Below are positions 10,081-18,657 of a stretch of 42,064 nt of DNA, piece after piece. The translations under genes were made by a program, and so were the position numbers. The notes below the pieces were generated by a model, which worked only from the letters and a program-made list of their open reading frames with translations, had not been told where the DNA came from and did no database searches. The stretch is taken from the NCBI GenBank assembly GCA_900128395.1, contig LT649300.1:1-42064 (forward strand), read 5' to 3'. Numbering within the stretch: position 1 is the first letter of the stretch; every line of letters begins with the position of its first letter. This DNA is from Stramenopiles sp. TOSAG23-2. Taxonomy: Eukaryota; Sar.

Positions 10081-10926
10081 TTAAAGTGCGTACCATTCAT
10101 TGTTATTAGTGTTAAATGAATCGAATTTTCGCTCATTTAAGTGCGTTTCCTTTGCTGTGTTCTTGCTAAGGCTGTTTGTATGGTGGTATTTTGTACTGTA
10201 ACAATTAAAGTGCGTACCATTCATTGTTATTAGTGTTAAATGAATCGAATTTTCGCTCATTTAAGTGCGTTTCCTTTGCTGTGTTCTTGCTAAGGCTGTT
10301 TGTATGGTGGTATTTTGTACTGTAACAAGTACGTTTTTGATACAAAAATATCGTAAATATGCCTCGTTAAGACTTTTTTTTTTACCCCTCTCGAAAATCA
10401 TGAATATTAGCAGGTGCACATCATCATTTGTGACCCGGGTCACAAGGAAAAAGTGACATAGAATATTTTCACCGTCTTAGAGTTAGGGTTAGAATAAATA
10501 TAAATTATTACATTATAAATAGTTTTAAACTTATCGTAAACAACATAACAATATGCCAAAATATATTGCCGTAATAGTGCGTATACGCGGATATTTTGAC
10601 GTAATTTGGCAGAATAGTCGTTTTTTGCCATGGGGTGGTCTTAACGAGGCATATTTACGATATTTATGACACTTATTTATACTTAAAGTTGTATATAAAT
10701 GAGTCTATCAAAAGGGTCTAATAGGAACACAGCAAAGGAAACGCACTTAAATGGACGAAAATTCGATCCATTTAACACTAATAACAATGAATGGTACGCA
10801 CTTTAAAGTTGTATATAAATGAGTCTATCAAAAGGGTCTAATAGGAACACAGCAAAGGAAACGCACTTAAATGGACGAAAATTCGATCCATTTAACACTA
10901 ATAACAATGAAAGGGACGCACTTTAA
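10081..10926. mobile_element. TTAA-bounded inverted-repeat element (MITE-like, no transposase seen)
   Basis: The left side is two direct 124-base units (10081-10204 and 10205-10328). The right side is two direct 120-base units (10683-10802 and 10803-10922). About 80 bases of each left unit match the right units in inverted orientation. A second, perfect 25-base inverted pair lies inside (10349-10373 with 10638-10662). The outer ends read TTAAAGTGCGT and its complement, so both borders carry TTAA, the target site used by piggyBac-type transposons. No long ORF lies inside, so this would be a non-autonomous element. Assignment to piggyBac is inference from the borders only. Confidence 0.6.
10428..10445. 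other. 18-bp perfect palindrome
   Basis: The sequence ttgtgacccgggtcacaa is an exact palindrome in the unique core of the inverted-repeat element. It could be a dimeric protein-binding site or a cruciform seed; its function is unknown. Confidence 0.6.
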
Positions 10927-11242
10927 ATAAAATAAAAAAAGATATTTTGTTGTGTTGTTAATTGCAGCACAGGTAGCTACTATTATAGGCACATAGTGGT
11001 GTGTGCATGATAATAATATTAATAATTGTATTATTTATTATTAATCATTTATTTCAACTATTGCAACATTATAACATTATTAACGTGCTATTATTCGGAA
11101 TTAATTAAAAACAAATACCCAAGGAGATGATATATGTAATTTTCTCTTACTCATATATTATATAAATTTCTTTTACTCCCGTAAATTAAAAGTGATTTAA
11201 ATACGCAGTTATTATATATATATACATACACTAAAAATAACC
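10927..11242. promoter_or_regulatory. Upstream region of the GPC1-like gene
   Basis: This AT-rich stretch separates the repeat element from the gene at 11243. It holds a 40-base repeat (11142-11181) shared with 27387-27426 and an alternating TA tract (about 11212-11224) just before the ATG, a placement seen at several other genes here. No TATA box or other core promoter element can be assigned with confidence. Confidence 0.3.
11142..11181 (+). repeat. 40-bp dispersed repeat, copy A
   Basis: The 40 bases starting ttctcttactcatatatt and ending tttactcccg are identical to 27387-27426, where the copy runs directly into the N gap. A shorter, slightly diverged inverted copy is at 33071-33100. It may be a fragment of a larger repeat. 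Confidence 0.7.
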
Positions 11243-12480
11243 ATGAGTGCTGCAACACCACAACAACCAAAGTTAAAACGTTCACGATCTGATATTGTCA
11301 AAAATAATAATAATCAACAAATATTTCTTGGTGGACTTAAAGAAGCATTAGTTCTAGTTCAAAATGAAGCTAGCAAGCTTGCCGATACAGGATTATCCGC
11401 ATTTAGTTTCTTTTATGGATTCAGTGTCTGTCTATTAACAGCATATTTAATTGGTGCTTTCCCAGAAAGTGTTTGGTTAGTATATGGCTTACAAGGTATA
11501 TTAATTTTAGGAAATCGTTTATTGGTTGATATTCCAAGAACCAATCCTACAAATTGGAAATGCTTTCTTGACTTTTGTTGGATAGCTAATATTGTATTTG
11601 CTTTGTTGGCATTTTATATGTTCTTACAAGTTATAGATCGAAAATATTTTGAAGGGTCTATGCTTCCAATTAGTTCAGTGACAAATAAAGCTCCTTGGAT
11701 TGGCCGTGTAGTCATTTTATTTGCATGTGGTCCATTCGCTTTTTCTGTATTAGGTTTAAGAAATAAATTAGGTAAGTAAAAATTCTATTTCCCTTATATA
11801 CATGCAAAAAGCATCGTCATTAATAACACATCATCATTATATTTCATATGCTTCGCTCCATAGTATTGCATGATATTCGCGCGTTTTCTTCCACATTTAT
11901 TCATTTATGGCCTATTATTATTACATTAGCATTTAGAACTCATCCAGAGCAAGTGTTATTGACATATCCAGGATTATTTGATGCATTGACTGGAATTAAA
12001 GATTCTAGCGTCGATGCAGGATTTTTTCATTTAATGCAACTTGGTTGTTTGTCTTACTTCGTATGGTGGATACCATACACAATTTGGATGGTATTGCATG
12101 GAAGATTTCAAAATATTGAAGGTACTGGTGCAAATACTGTTTATATAGATGCAGTTCAAAAAAATAAAATTGTTCGTGTCATTTTAGGAATAGATGGTTC
12201 CACGTATTTAGAAATTGCTGAAAGTGCTAGTAAGCTTGGTCCTGTTTTGAAATATATGTTTATACATGCTATATTTTGCAATATGACGTTTATGTGGGGA
12301 ATATTATGTTATAAATATGTCCAATTACATTTTGTATTTTGTATTATTTGTTTATCAAGTGCATTGTACAATGCATCAATGCATTATGCTTACTTAATGA
12401 CGAATCTACCATCAACTACGATAGTAAAAGAGATTGAAAAAAGACGTAAGAGCAGTGATATTGATTTTAAGAAAGATTAA
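11243..12480 (+). CDS. GPC1: Glycerophosphocholine acyltransferase, GPC1 family (two exons)
   Basis: GPC1-family enzymes are multi-pass membrane acyltransferases that reacylate glycerophosphocholine to lyso-PC with acyl-CoA, probably in the ER. Two open frames, 11243-11771 and 11864-12480, join across a 92-base GT-AG intron to give about 381 residues, close to the roughly 430 of yeast Gpc1. The join restores a conserved family block: FACGPFAFSVLGLRNKLV, followed by LHDIRAFSSTFIHLWP, which matches the WRNSLVFHSLDK..SLFIH pattern of the family. Other signatures are TNWKCFLDFCWIANI and about eight hydrophobic segments. The N terminus is basic and Asn-rich, as in related proteins. The start ATG follows a TA tract and an A-rich leader. 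The catalytic residues of this family are poorly defined, so activity is inferred from family membership. Confidence 0.85.
11772..11863 (+). other. Spliceosomal intron (92 bp, GT-AG)
   Basis: The intron begins GTAAGT right after exon bases ...aaattag and ends ...gctccatag before tattgcatgat. It interrupts the codon after its first base (phase 1). Removing it joins RNKL to V-LHDIRAF in frame and reconstitutes the conserved block of the GPC1 family. An unspliced message would stop two codons into the intron. It is the only intron I can demonstrate in the window. Confidence 0.9.
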
Positions 12481-13008
12481 AAAGTGGAGAAGAAAAAAGA
12501 ACGAGAGTGAATTTTTTATTATAAATAATATCAATATTTAAAAATATTAAATATATATATATATTATGATATGATGTATCATATATTAAAATAAAAGTAA
12601 AAAAAGAAATTTTTTAAAAAAGTTCAAAAGGTATCATGTAGGTGCATTAATCGCAAGAATAATATATACATGCTATTCTACTAATATAGTAAAGCTCTAA
12701 TGCACCTCTGCAAACTAATACTCCACAAGCACAAGTAGGTTTCTATCCTTCCATCATGTTCGTACGTTTCAACCATAATATATATGGTGTACATGATGTA
12801 TAATCACGAAGCTCCGTCTCTTGTATGATATGATACGGTATGATATGGCATATTTTTTGATATACACGTATGATACGCACACACAACACACAAGCAGATT
12901 TCTCCTATATCATAAATATCATCTAGAAATAGCTCTTGAAAAACTTTATGCACATATTTTTTGTTTTTTTCCCTTCATTTTTCTCCCTTGAACCAATTTC
13001 TTTTCTTT
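12481..13008. other. Convergent intergenic region
   Basis: This lies between the 3' ends of the acyltransferase and phosphatase genes. It contains an A-rich presumed 3' UTR, TA-rich DNA, one copy of the dispersed repeat family (12648-12770) and degenerate ATGATATG repeats (12825-12880). No coding potential was seen. Confidence 0.5.
12648..12770 (-). repeat. Dispersed convergent-intergenic repeat, copy 1
   Basis: Read on the minus strand this gives ggaaggatagaaacctactt, then gtattagtttgcagaggtgc, then attagagctttacta. It is strongly conserved with copies at 18445-18620 and 27135-27364. It lies between convergent genes, like both other copies. It could be a MITE or SINE relic, a non-coding RNA or a 3'-end signal. 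Confidence 0.75.
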
Positions 13009-14964
13009 TTACAATAACTGCTCAGTACATTGTAAGTCTTTCCCCTCCTCATCGCCGTCATTATCATCTCCTTCTTCTTCCTCTTCCTCTACTTTTTCCA
13101 TCTCATCTAAATCCTTAAAACCTCCATCATTTGTTGAACTAAAATCATTATCATCAACGTCTTCAACAGAATCATAAATGTCTTCATCATCCTCATCCAT
13201 TAAATTACTAAAACTTCGGCTCATATCACCAGCTACACTTTTATTAATAACATATATTTTTTCCAAGTCAACAAATACACAGGCACATGAAGCACCGTTA
13301 CCTTGACCATGGTTTTTACTAGTCGAAAATATAGTCATAACCTGCGCATGCTTACAAAGTTTCACACCTCCCTGTGTTGCTTCATGTGCTCTAAAAATCA
13401 TCGACAATCCAGTTTCTTTTAAAAAGGTTTCCACGGCTTTCGTGCCATATACTAACGAATATTCCCCACGCCTTCCAGTCATAAATTCTAAATCATTTCC
13501 TTGTAATTGCCGTTCTTGATCATCAGTGGCCGGATCTGCCCATAATAAATTAAATGCTAATCTTTGATAATATTTCTGAAGTTTTTTACTATGTAATAAT
13601 GAGCTTTGATTGTTGTTATTGCCATCATTGTTGTTATTATTATAATCATTATTACTGGAGCTGCTGCCACTACTCTCCATAAAATTATTAACTTTTGCAT
13701 CAACAGTTGTAATAGCCGTCGTAGTTTTATTGTTATTATTAGCATCAAAATTATTATCTGCTGCTGTGTTAAAAATTTCTAAATCTTTTAATTCTTCTGG
13801 ATCTTGTTCATCTTCAGAATCATAAGAACTATTTTCATTCAAATCATCATCTTCGGAATCATAATTATACGTTCCAGGCGATACCACGTTAATTGGACAT
13901 GGGATTTCATTGATTTGAGCGATACGATTTGTAATGCCTCTTTTAGACAATGCTTCTTCCGGCTTTGGTATACCACCATGAACACAGAAAATTTCATTAT
14001 CAATTGTTGCACCAAATGGCATATGTTCAAAAGTCTTATTTATTTCAAGACATAACCTTCTACCATTGTTTACTCCAAATAATTTCACGCATTGCCATAA
14101 AAATGATCTTTGTTTATATGCCTGTATCCAAGTATTAATTTCTTGGGTCTCATGATTTCCTCTCAACAAATGAATTTTTTTTGGATATTTTACTTTACGT
14201 GCAAATAAATAACATATCACTTCGACACTTTGCAATCCACGATCAACATAATCCCCCATAAACAATGCACCGCCACCCATTAAATTTAAACCAAGAGGCC
14301 ACAATGTATTACTAAAGAAGCGCAAATCGTTTAAATTACCATGTATATCGCCCAATACATACAGCGGAGATTGTAATTCCAATACCCTTTTTTCTCTTTT
14401 AAAAATGGCATTACAACAATGACAAATTTTAATAAAATCATCAACAAAAGTAGGACTTCGGAAAAAGTCAATACAATCCCACGGATTATTTCCTTTTGTA
14501 GTTTGAATAATATGTTTCACAAGCCTATTAGTATTTGATGGTTTTCTTCGATTGAAAATCGCTTGCTGGTTCAATATATCGGCGGTTGATGTAGACGCTA
14601 ACCTTCGCAAATTTGTAGTACCAACAATTTTATTGTTTTCATTGGATACTGAAAAAACTGAATTTACAACACGTTTTTTAGAAGGGCGTCGGCGATATTG
14701 TGACTCTTTTTGTTCTTTTTGTTGTTGTTTTCGCCTTTCTTCCTTTTCTTTCAATGTAATAAATGGTGATCCACCAGGTGTCAATGCATCCGCAGAAAAG
14801 TTGCTTTCTTCGATAATTACTTCTGATAATGTACGTTTTAAACCTCGACCATGACGACGGTTCATATTTTTTAAAACTTCTTTTTCATTGTTGTTATCTG
14901 AATTATTATTTGAGTTATTATTATTATTATTATTAATGGTATATTCAGTTGGATTATTCAACAT
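13009..14964 (-). CDS. PPP-family serine/threonine protein phosphatase with Asn-rich insert
   Basis: PPP enzymes remove phosphate from Ser/Thr using two metals. The metal and phosphate motifs are present in order: GDIHG (205-209), GDYVDRG (237-243), RGNHE (268-272), HGG (329-331) and the late RAH (525-527). NLLWADP (472-478) corresponds to the usual LLWSDP block. The 651-residue protein is much longer than PP1 or PP2A (about 300). The extra length is a basic, Asn-rich N terminus (1-150), an acidic Asn-rich insert of about 110 residues within the catalytic domain (about 360-467), and a Glu/Asp tail (about 580-651). The active-site loop reads TSKNHGQGNGAS rather than the PP1 or calcineurin form, so this is a divergent protist PPP, not a direct PP1, PP2A or calcineurin orthologue. 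Activity is likely because all the metal motifs are kept; the substrate is unknown. Confidence 0.88.
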   Translation of the reverse strand: MLNNPTEYTINNNNNNNSNNNSDNNNEKEVLKNMNRRHGRGLKRTLSEVIIEESNFSADALTPGGSPFITLKEKEERRKQQQKEQKESQYRRRPSKKRVVNSVFSVSNENNKIVGTTNLRRLASTSTADILNQQAIFNRRKPSNTNRLVKHIIQTTKGNNPWDCIDFFRSPTFVDDFIKICHCCNAIFKREKRVLELQSPLYVLGDIHGNLNDLRFFSNTLWPLGLNLMGGGALFMGDYVDRGLQSVEVICYLFARKVKYPKKIHLLRGNHETQEINTWIQAYKQRSFLWQCVKLFGVNNGRRLCLEINKTFEHMPFGATIDNEIFCVHGGIPKPEEALSKRGITNRIAQINEIPCPINVVSPGTYNYDSEDDDLNENSSYDSEDEQDPEELKDLEIFNTAADNNFDANNNNKTTTAITTVDAKVNNFMESSGSSSSNNDYNNNNNDGNNNNQSSLLHSKKLQKYYQRLAFNLLWADPATDDQERQLQGNDLEFMTGRRGEYSLVYGTKAVETFLKETGLSMIFRAHEATQGGVKLCKHAQVMTIFSTSKNHGQGNGASCACVFVDLEKIYVINKSVAGDMSRSFSNLMDEDDEDIYDSVEDVDDNDFSSTNDGGFKDLDEMEKVEEEEEEGDDNDGDEEGKDLQCTEQLL

Positions 14965-15863
14965 ATTATTATAAAAGCTCTTTTTACTATATTAAAATTC
15001 TATCTATTATTATTACTATTATGAATAATGTTTATGAATAAGGATAGGTGGATAGGTGGATAGATGGGTTGATGAATGAAAGCTATGGTGGTAATGTATG
15101 TGTAATGATATCGATTTGCATTTGTTTGAGTATTGTTTTAAATATGTTAAATGAATTAAATTAATAGTAATAGAAGGTGTCTTCATATTCCTTCCTTACT
15201 GTATAGCTTATACTCTGGTAATCCAGTAGCTCAACATATGCTAATCCGTATTAATAATCAAGCTTAGCACCTTATGCTTATGAATGGCACAATGAGAAGG
15301 ATTATTAGTATTTATATAATAGAATTTAGAATTAGTGGATTTCAACACGACGTTTAATTTAAGTACTAATTTAGTATACTAATTTATGCATATTTGATAG
15401 AGAGGTATTGGATATTACAAAAAATCGGAAATTCTTAGTTTATTCATCAAAATAACTATTGGCTATTTTTGGATTTTTTGTAATATCCAATACCTCTCTA
15501 TCAAATATACATAAATTAGTATACTAAATTAGTACTTAAATTAAACGTCGTTATGAAATCCACTAATAATCCTTCTCATGTAATTTTACATGTAGTTTTT
15601 TTGTTTATTTTTTTGAATTATTTCAAATTACCTAGACTATTTCATCATTCATTATTTTTTATCCTGTTTATGTTGTGCTATCCAGGCTATATATTTATAA
15701 TCTTTTAAATTAGACTATGTACACACACATACAGACGACATTCAATTACATCATTCAATACACAAAATAAACAAAACAAAAAAACAAAGAAAAACATCTC
15801 CTTCCACTCTAATAATAATAAAATTATACGAACAATCAATCACCCGTAGGCAATATCAAATCG
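14965..15863. promoter_or_regulatory. Divergent intergenic region with foldback element
   Basis: This is the shared upstream region of the phosphatase (-) and the orphan membrane protein (+). It contains a GGATAGGTGGATAG-type microsatellite (about 15043-15066) and the foldback element at 15292-15579. The 17-mer tgctatccaggctatat (near 15677) recurs near 25135. No gene was seen. Confidence 0.4.
15292..15579. mobile_element. Foldback MITE-like element
   Basis: The left arm (15292-15426) and right arm (15472-15579) are near-perfect reverse complements around a 45-base loop. The left arm has about 24 extra bases near its outer end (around 15311-15334). The ends read atgagaaggattattag and its complement. 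There is no coding capacity and I see no clear target-site duplication. The structure fits a miniature inverted-repeat transposon or a foldback element. Confidence 0.75.
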
Positions 15864-18257
15864 ATGAAAACAAAACAATATAAACAACATGAGGAGGAGG
15901 ATACCTCTCTTGATAATATGATAAATGATAAAAATAAAACTCCACATGTACGTAATATAAAAGACGTGGGTGAAGGTTTAACACATGTTTTATCGGGAGC
16001 ACTTACTACAGAAAAGGCATTGTTACAAGAAGCAATAAAATACGAACAAAAAATAAGATACAAATTTGCAACGGAATTGAATAAAAGAATGGAAATTACA
16101 CAAGATATTGAACATTCATTGAAACCTACATTTTCACTTAGTTTATTTATACGTATCTTTATTTATCATTTATTTTTTCCATTAACAATACCAATTGTTA
16201 TATTGGTTGAAGGCTTGCACCTTGCAACTGCAATGCAATTTTTACTGTGCCTGGCGCCAATAACGTGTTTTAAGCAAATCTTCAAGGGTAATTTCACTTT
16301 GTTGATTTCTCAATATTTTGTTGCACCATTATCTACAGTAATACTAATTTTTTACCTTACATTATTATTTTATTTTAACAGATTTCCTTGCTTGTCTATC
16401 ACCAATGTGAATATTATGGCTGCACTTGGTTATCACATTTTGCGTATACTTATGATTAGTCTTAAATATGCAATGGCACCAAATCATGAAGTAGCTGCTG
16501 TCTTGAAAAAGCCATTTCATACTACTGCAATAATGTGGAGTAATTGGCACTTAGGCGCATTCATTGGTACCGATATTAATGGTTTTAGGCATCATATTCA
16601 CAAAATTTGTCTAAGGCATGGTATTGATTCACCATTACATGAAAATAAAAGATTTGGTAGGCAAGGATTTAATTTTACGTTTGAATGTTCATTAGACAAA
16701 GACAATCAACATTTGTTTAAAAAGAATAGTGCATTGTATACATTTTTTATCAAAAGAAACAAGGAAGGCCAACGTATATTACCTCTATCTACTTTACCCT
16801 TAGAAGAGAGAAAGAAGTTACCTGTTGAAATGGTTAAAATCATACAACAATATTATTGTATGGTAACGAAACTGAATGAACATGATGAACAAGATTACAA
16901 TGAATTTATTAATTATTTTTCAATTGAAATTTTGTCAAAAAGTAAAAATAATGGTATAAAAAACATTGAAGACTCGATCGTTCATCTACGTGTCGATGTA
17001 AGAGAATTATTGGTTCGTGCTATAAATAAAAAAACATATAGATTGAAATATAGTTCTACAATACTTTGGTGCGTTGCAATTGTTCAAAGTTTAATTCCAT
17101 GGGTAATAGCCATTTGTACGAATCCAAATGGTTTTGGTGATTATAACGCAGCAAAAATCGGTCGGGAAGCATATCAAAATTTCATGGCAAAAAGTAATGC
17201 AAATGGAAATTCAACGTCATCATCCTACGCTTCAATATCAAATTATGATTGTGCACGATTCAATAGTAGTAGCTTTCCTGTTATTGAAGGCGTGAAATAT
17301 TCGATTGCCGGTGAAAACCCTTTTTGGCAAGGTGCAACTGTTTTTATGACCATATCTAGTACCTTTTTACACCTGTTTTATGCCTATGTTATATACACCT
17401 GGTTAACTATTGCCATTGCAGACTCTAAACGACGCCACGACACTATGAAGTTGCTAGATGATTTTATTAAAAAAAGATATTTTTATGAAGGGGAATATAT
17501 CACTGTCAATGGGAATAATGACAATGGCATCGAGAAGATGGAAGGTAACGATGATGAAGGAAGGACCAAAAGCCAAAATTTCGATATGATAACAACAGGA
17601 AATGATGCTTCTGCTGATGGTGTCATTGCTGTGGAGGAAGATGATAAAAAATTGTTATGCGAAAAATTTACTGATATTGTTACTAGCAAGGTAAATGTGA
17701 AATGTACTAAACCACTTTTACTATTAGATTCACCGGAAAATGTATATAACTTTTGTAAAGCACGAAAACTTTTAAAAGAGGTAGGAATGATGTATCATGT
17801 TAGAATGCAAGCACTTGCATTTTTTCTACTAGTAGGTTTCTTCGTTTGTATCATTGGCATGGTATACGTAAGCATAATTTTAAATTTTGGAATCAGTCCT
17901 GTATTAAAAGCAACTGCAACATTGTTGTTTATGTTTGGTACAGGAGGTGTTTTGGAAATGGTGCGTCAAGGTGGTAATGCAAATTATGAAATTTCTCGTT
18001 GCTTAAGTCATATTGATGATCAATGCATTAACTTGTTTGAAAAGAAAGAAAAGGCTGGTGAGTTGCACTTGGAGCGGACAGAAGCAACGGCATTTGCTAT
18101 TGGTGCATGTAGAGATGAATTGAGAGTGGAGTGGCAACGACATCCAATGCGAATATTCTTTTTACCAGCCGGTGCAATTGTGTATAGAGTGATTTTTACG
18201 TTGATGTTTTTATTTTTAGGTTTTATTGTGAGAGATTATTATATGGACAGCCATTAA
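15864..18257 (+). CDS. Polytopic membrane protein of unknown function
   Basis: I do not recognise a family. The 797-residue protein has about nine hydrophobic segments, near residues 92-114, 118-136, 144-171, 183-203, 399-418, 490-518, 648-674, 681-700 and 768-790. A large hydrophilic loop (204-398) follows the first four and carries many His, Lys and Arg residues. A second loop (520-645) contains an acidic low-complexity insert. The region between the fifth and sixth segments (420-488) has three NxS/T sites, so it may face the lumen or outside. The C-terminal part holds well-ordered motifs (PENVYNFCKARKLLKEVG, GTGGVLEMVRQGGNANYEIS) that look conserved rather than random. The ATG at 15864 is the first in frame after an A-rich leader. 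A channel, transporter or scaffold role is possible, but nothing in the sequence decides this. Confidence 0.75.
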   Translation: MKTKQYKQHEEEDTSLDNMINDKNKTPHVRNIKDVGEGLTHVLSGALTTEKALLQEAIKYEQKIRYKFATELNKRMEITQDIEHSLKPTFSLSLFIRIFIYHLFFPLTIPIVILVEGLHLATAMQFLLCLAPITCFKQIFKGNFTLLISQYFVAPLSTVILIFYLTLLFYFNRFPCLSITNVNIMAALGYHILRILMISLKYAMAPNHEVAAVLKKPFHTTAIMWSNWHLGAFIGTDINGFRHHIHKICLRHGIDSPLHENKRFGRQGFNFTFECSLDKDNQHLFKKNSALYTFFIKRNKEGQRILPLSTLPLEERKKLPVEMVKIIQQYYCMVTKLNEHDEQDYNEFINYFSIEILSKSKNNGIKNIEDSIVHLRVDVRELLVRAINKKTYRLKYSSTILWCVAIVQSLIPWVIAICTNPNGFGDYNAAKIGREAYQNFMAKSNANGNSTSSSYASISNYDCARFNSSSFPVIEGVKYSIAGENPFWQGATVFMTISSTFLHLFYAYVIYTWLTIAIADSKRRHDTMKLLDDFIKKRYFYEGEYITVNGNNDNGIEKMEGNDDEGRTKSQNFDMITTGNDASADGVIAVEEDDKKLLCEKFTDIVTSKVNVKCTKPLLLLDSPENVYNFCKARKLLKEVGMMYHVRMQALAFFLLVGFFVCIIGMVYVSIILNFGISPVLKATATLLFMFGTGGVLEMVRQGGNANYEISRCLSHIDDQCINLFEKKEKAGELHLERTEATAFAIGACRDELRVEWQRHPMRIFFLPAGAIVYRVIFTLMFLFLGFIVRDYYMDSH

Positions 18258-18657
18258 AACATATAGTGTGGCACGTTTCAATTAGAGATATATATTAGAA
18301 TATCAAGAGGTATATAAACCACACGACTATGGCATGATATGTACCACACGAAGTATACGTTTCCCGAGAGATTATAATATGCGATATATGAAAATGATGG
18401 CATATGCGATATATGATAAAAATGATATATCATATTATGAACGCAGGGAAGGATAGAAACCTCTACTCATGCTTGTAGAGTATTAGTTTGCAGTTGTGCA
18501 TTAGAGCTTTACTAACACGTAGTAGGATATAGAATAATTATTCTTGAGATATTGAGTATTGAGCATTATTACTTTTAGCACCCGGGAAGTAAAATTTTTA
18601 TAGAAACTTAGATTTTAACATCCTCTTAAATATTAAAAATATATTTTTTTAAAAAAT
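18258..18657. other. Convergent intergenic region
   Basis: This lies between the 3' ends of the orphan membrane protein and the GH31 gene. It holds TATGATATG-like degenerate repeats (18330-18430) and copy 2 of the dispersed repeat. No coding potential was seen. Confidence 0.5.
18445..18620 (+). repeat. Dispersed convergent-intergenic repeat, copy 2
   Basis: It contains ggaaggatagaaacct, gtagagtattagtttgcag and gtgcattagagctttacta, like copies 1 and 3. It continues with attgagtattgagca and acttagattttaac, both shared with copy 3. It lies about 190 bases downstream of the stop codon at 18257. Confidence 0.75.

Noticed and set aside
9915-10109. Small plus-strand ORF overlapping the stop of the giant gene
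   Set aside because: It begins at a TTG, has no domain or compositional signal and runs into the repeat element; it looks like chance.
10478-10493. Telomere (TTAGGG repeat)
   Set aside because: Only one perfect and one imperfect unit in the interior of a repeat element; far too short for a telomere.
11848-12480. Independent 210-residue gene with its own ATG
   Set aside because: The ATG lies within the intron of the GPC1-like gene; the frame is exon 2, as the splice join shows.
15864-18257. ATG9 or another known autophagy or channel protein
   Set aside because: The helix count and long soluble loops invite the comparison, but no signature motif of ATG9, TMEM16 or CSC1 families could be found.
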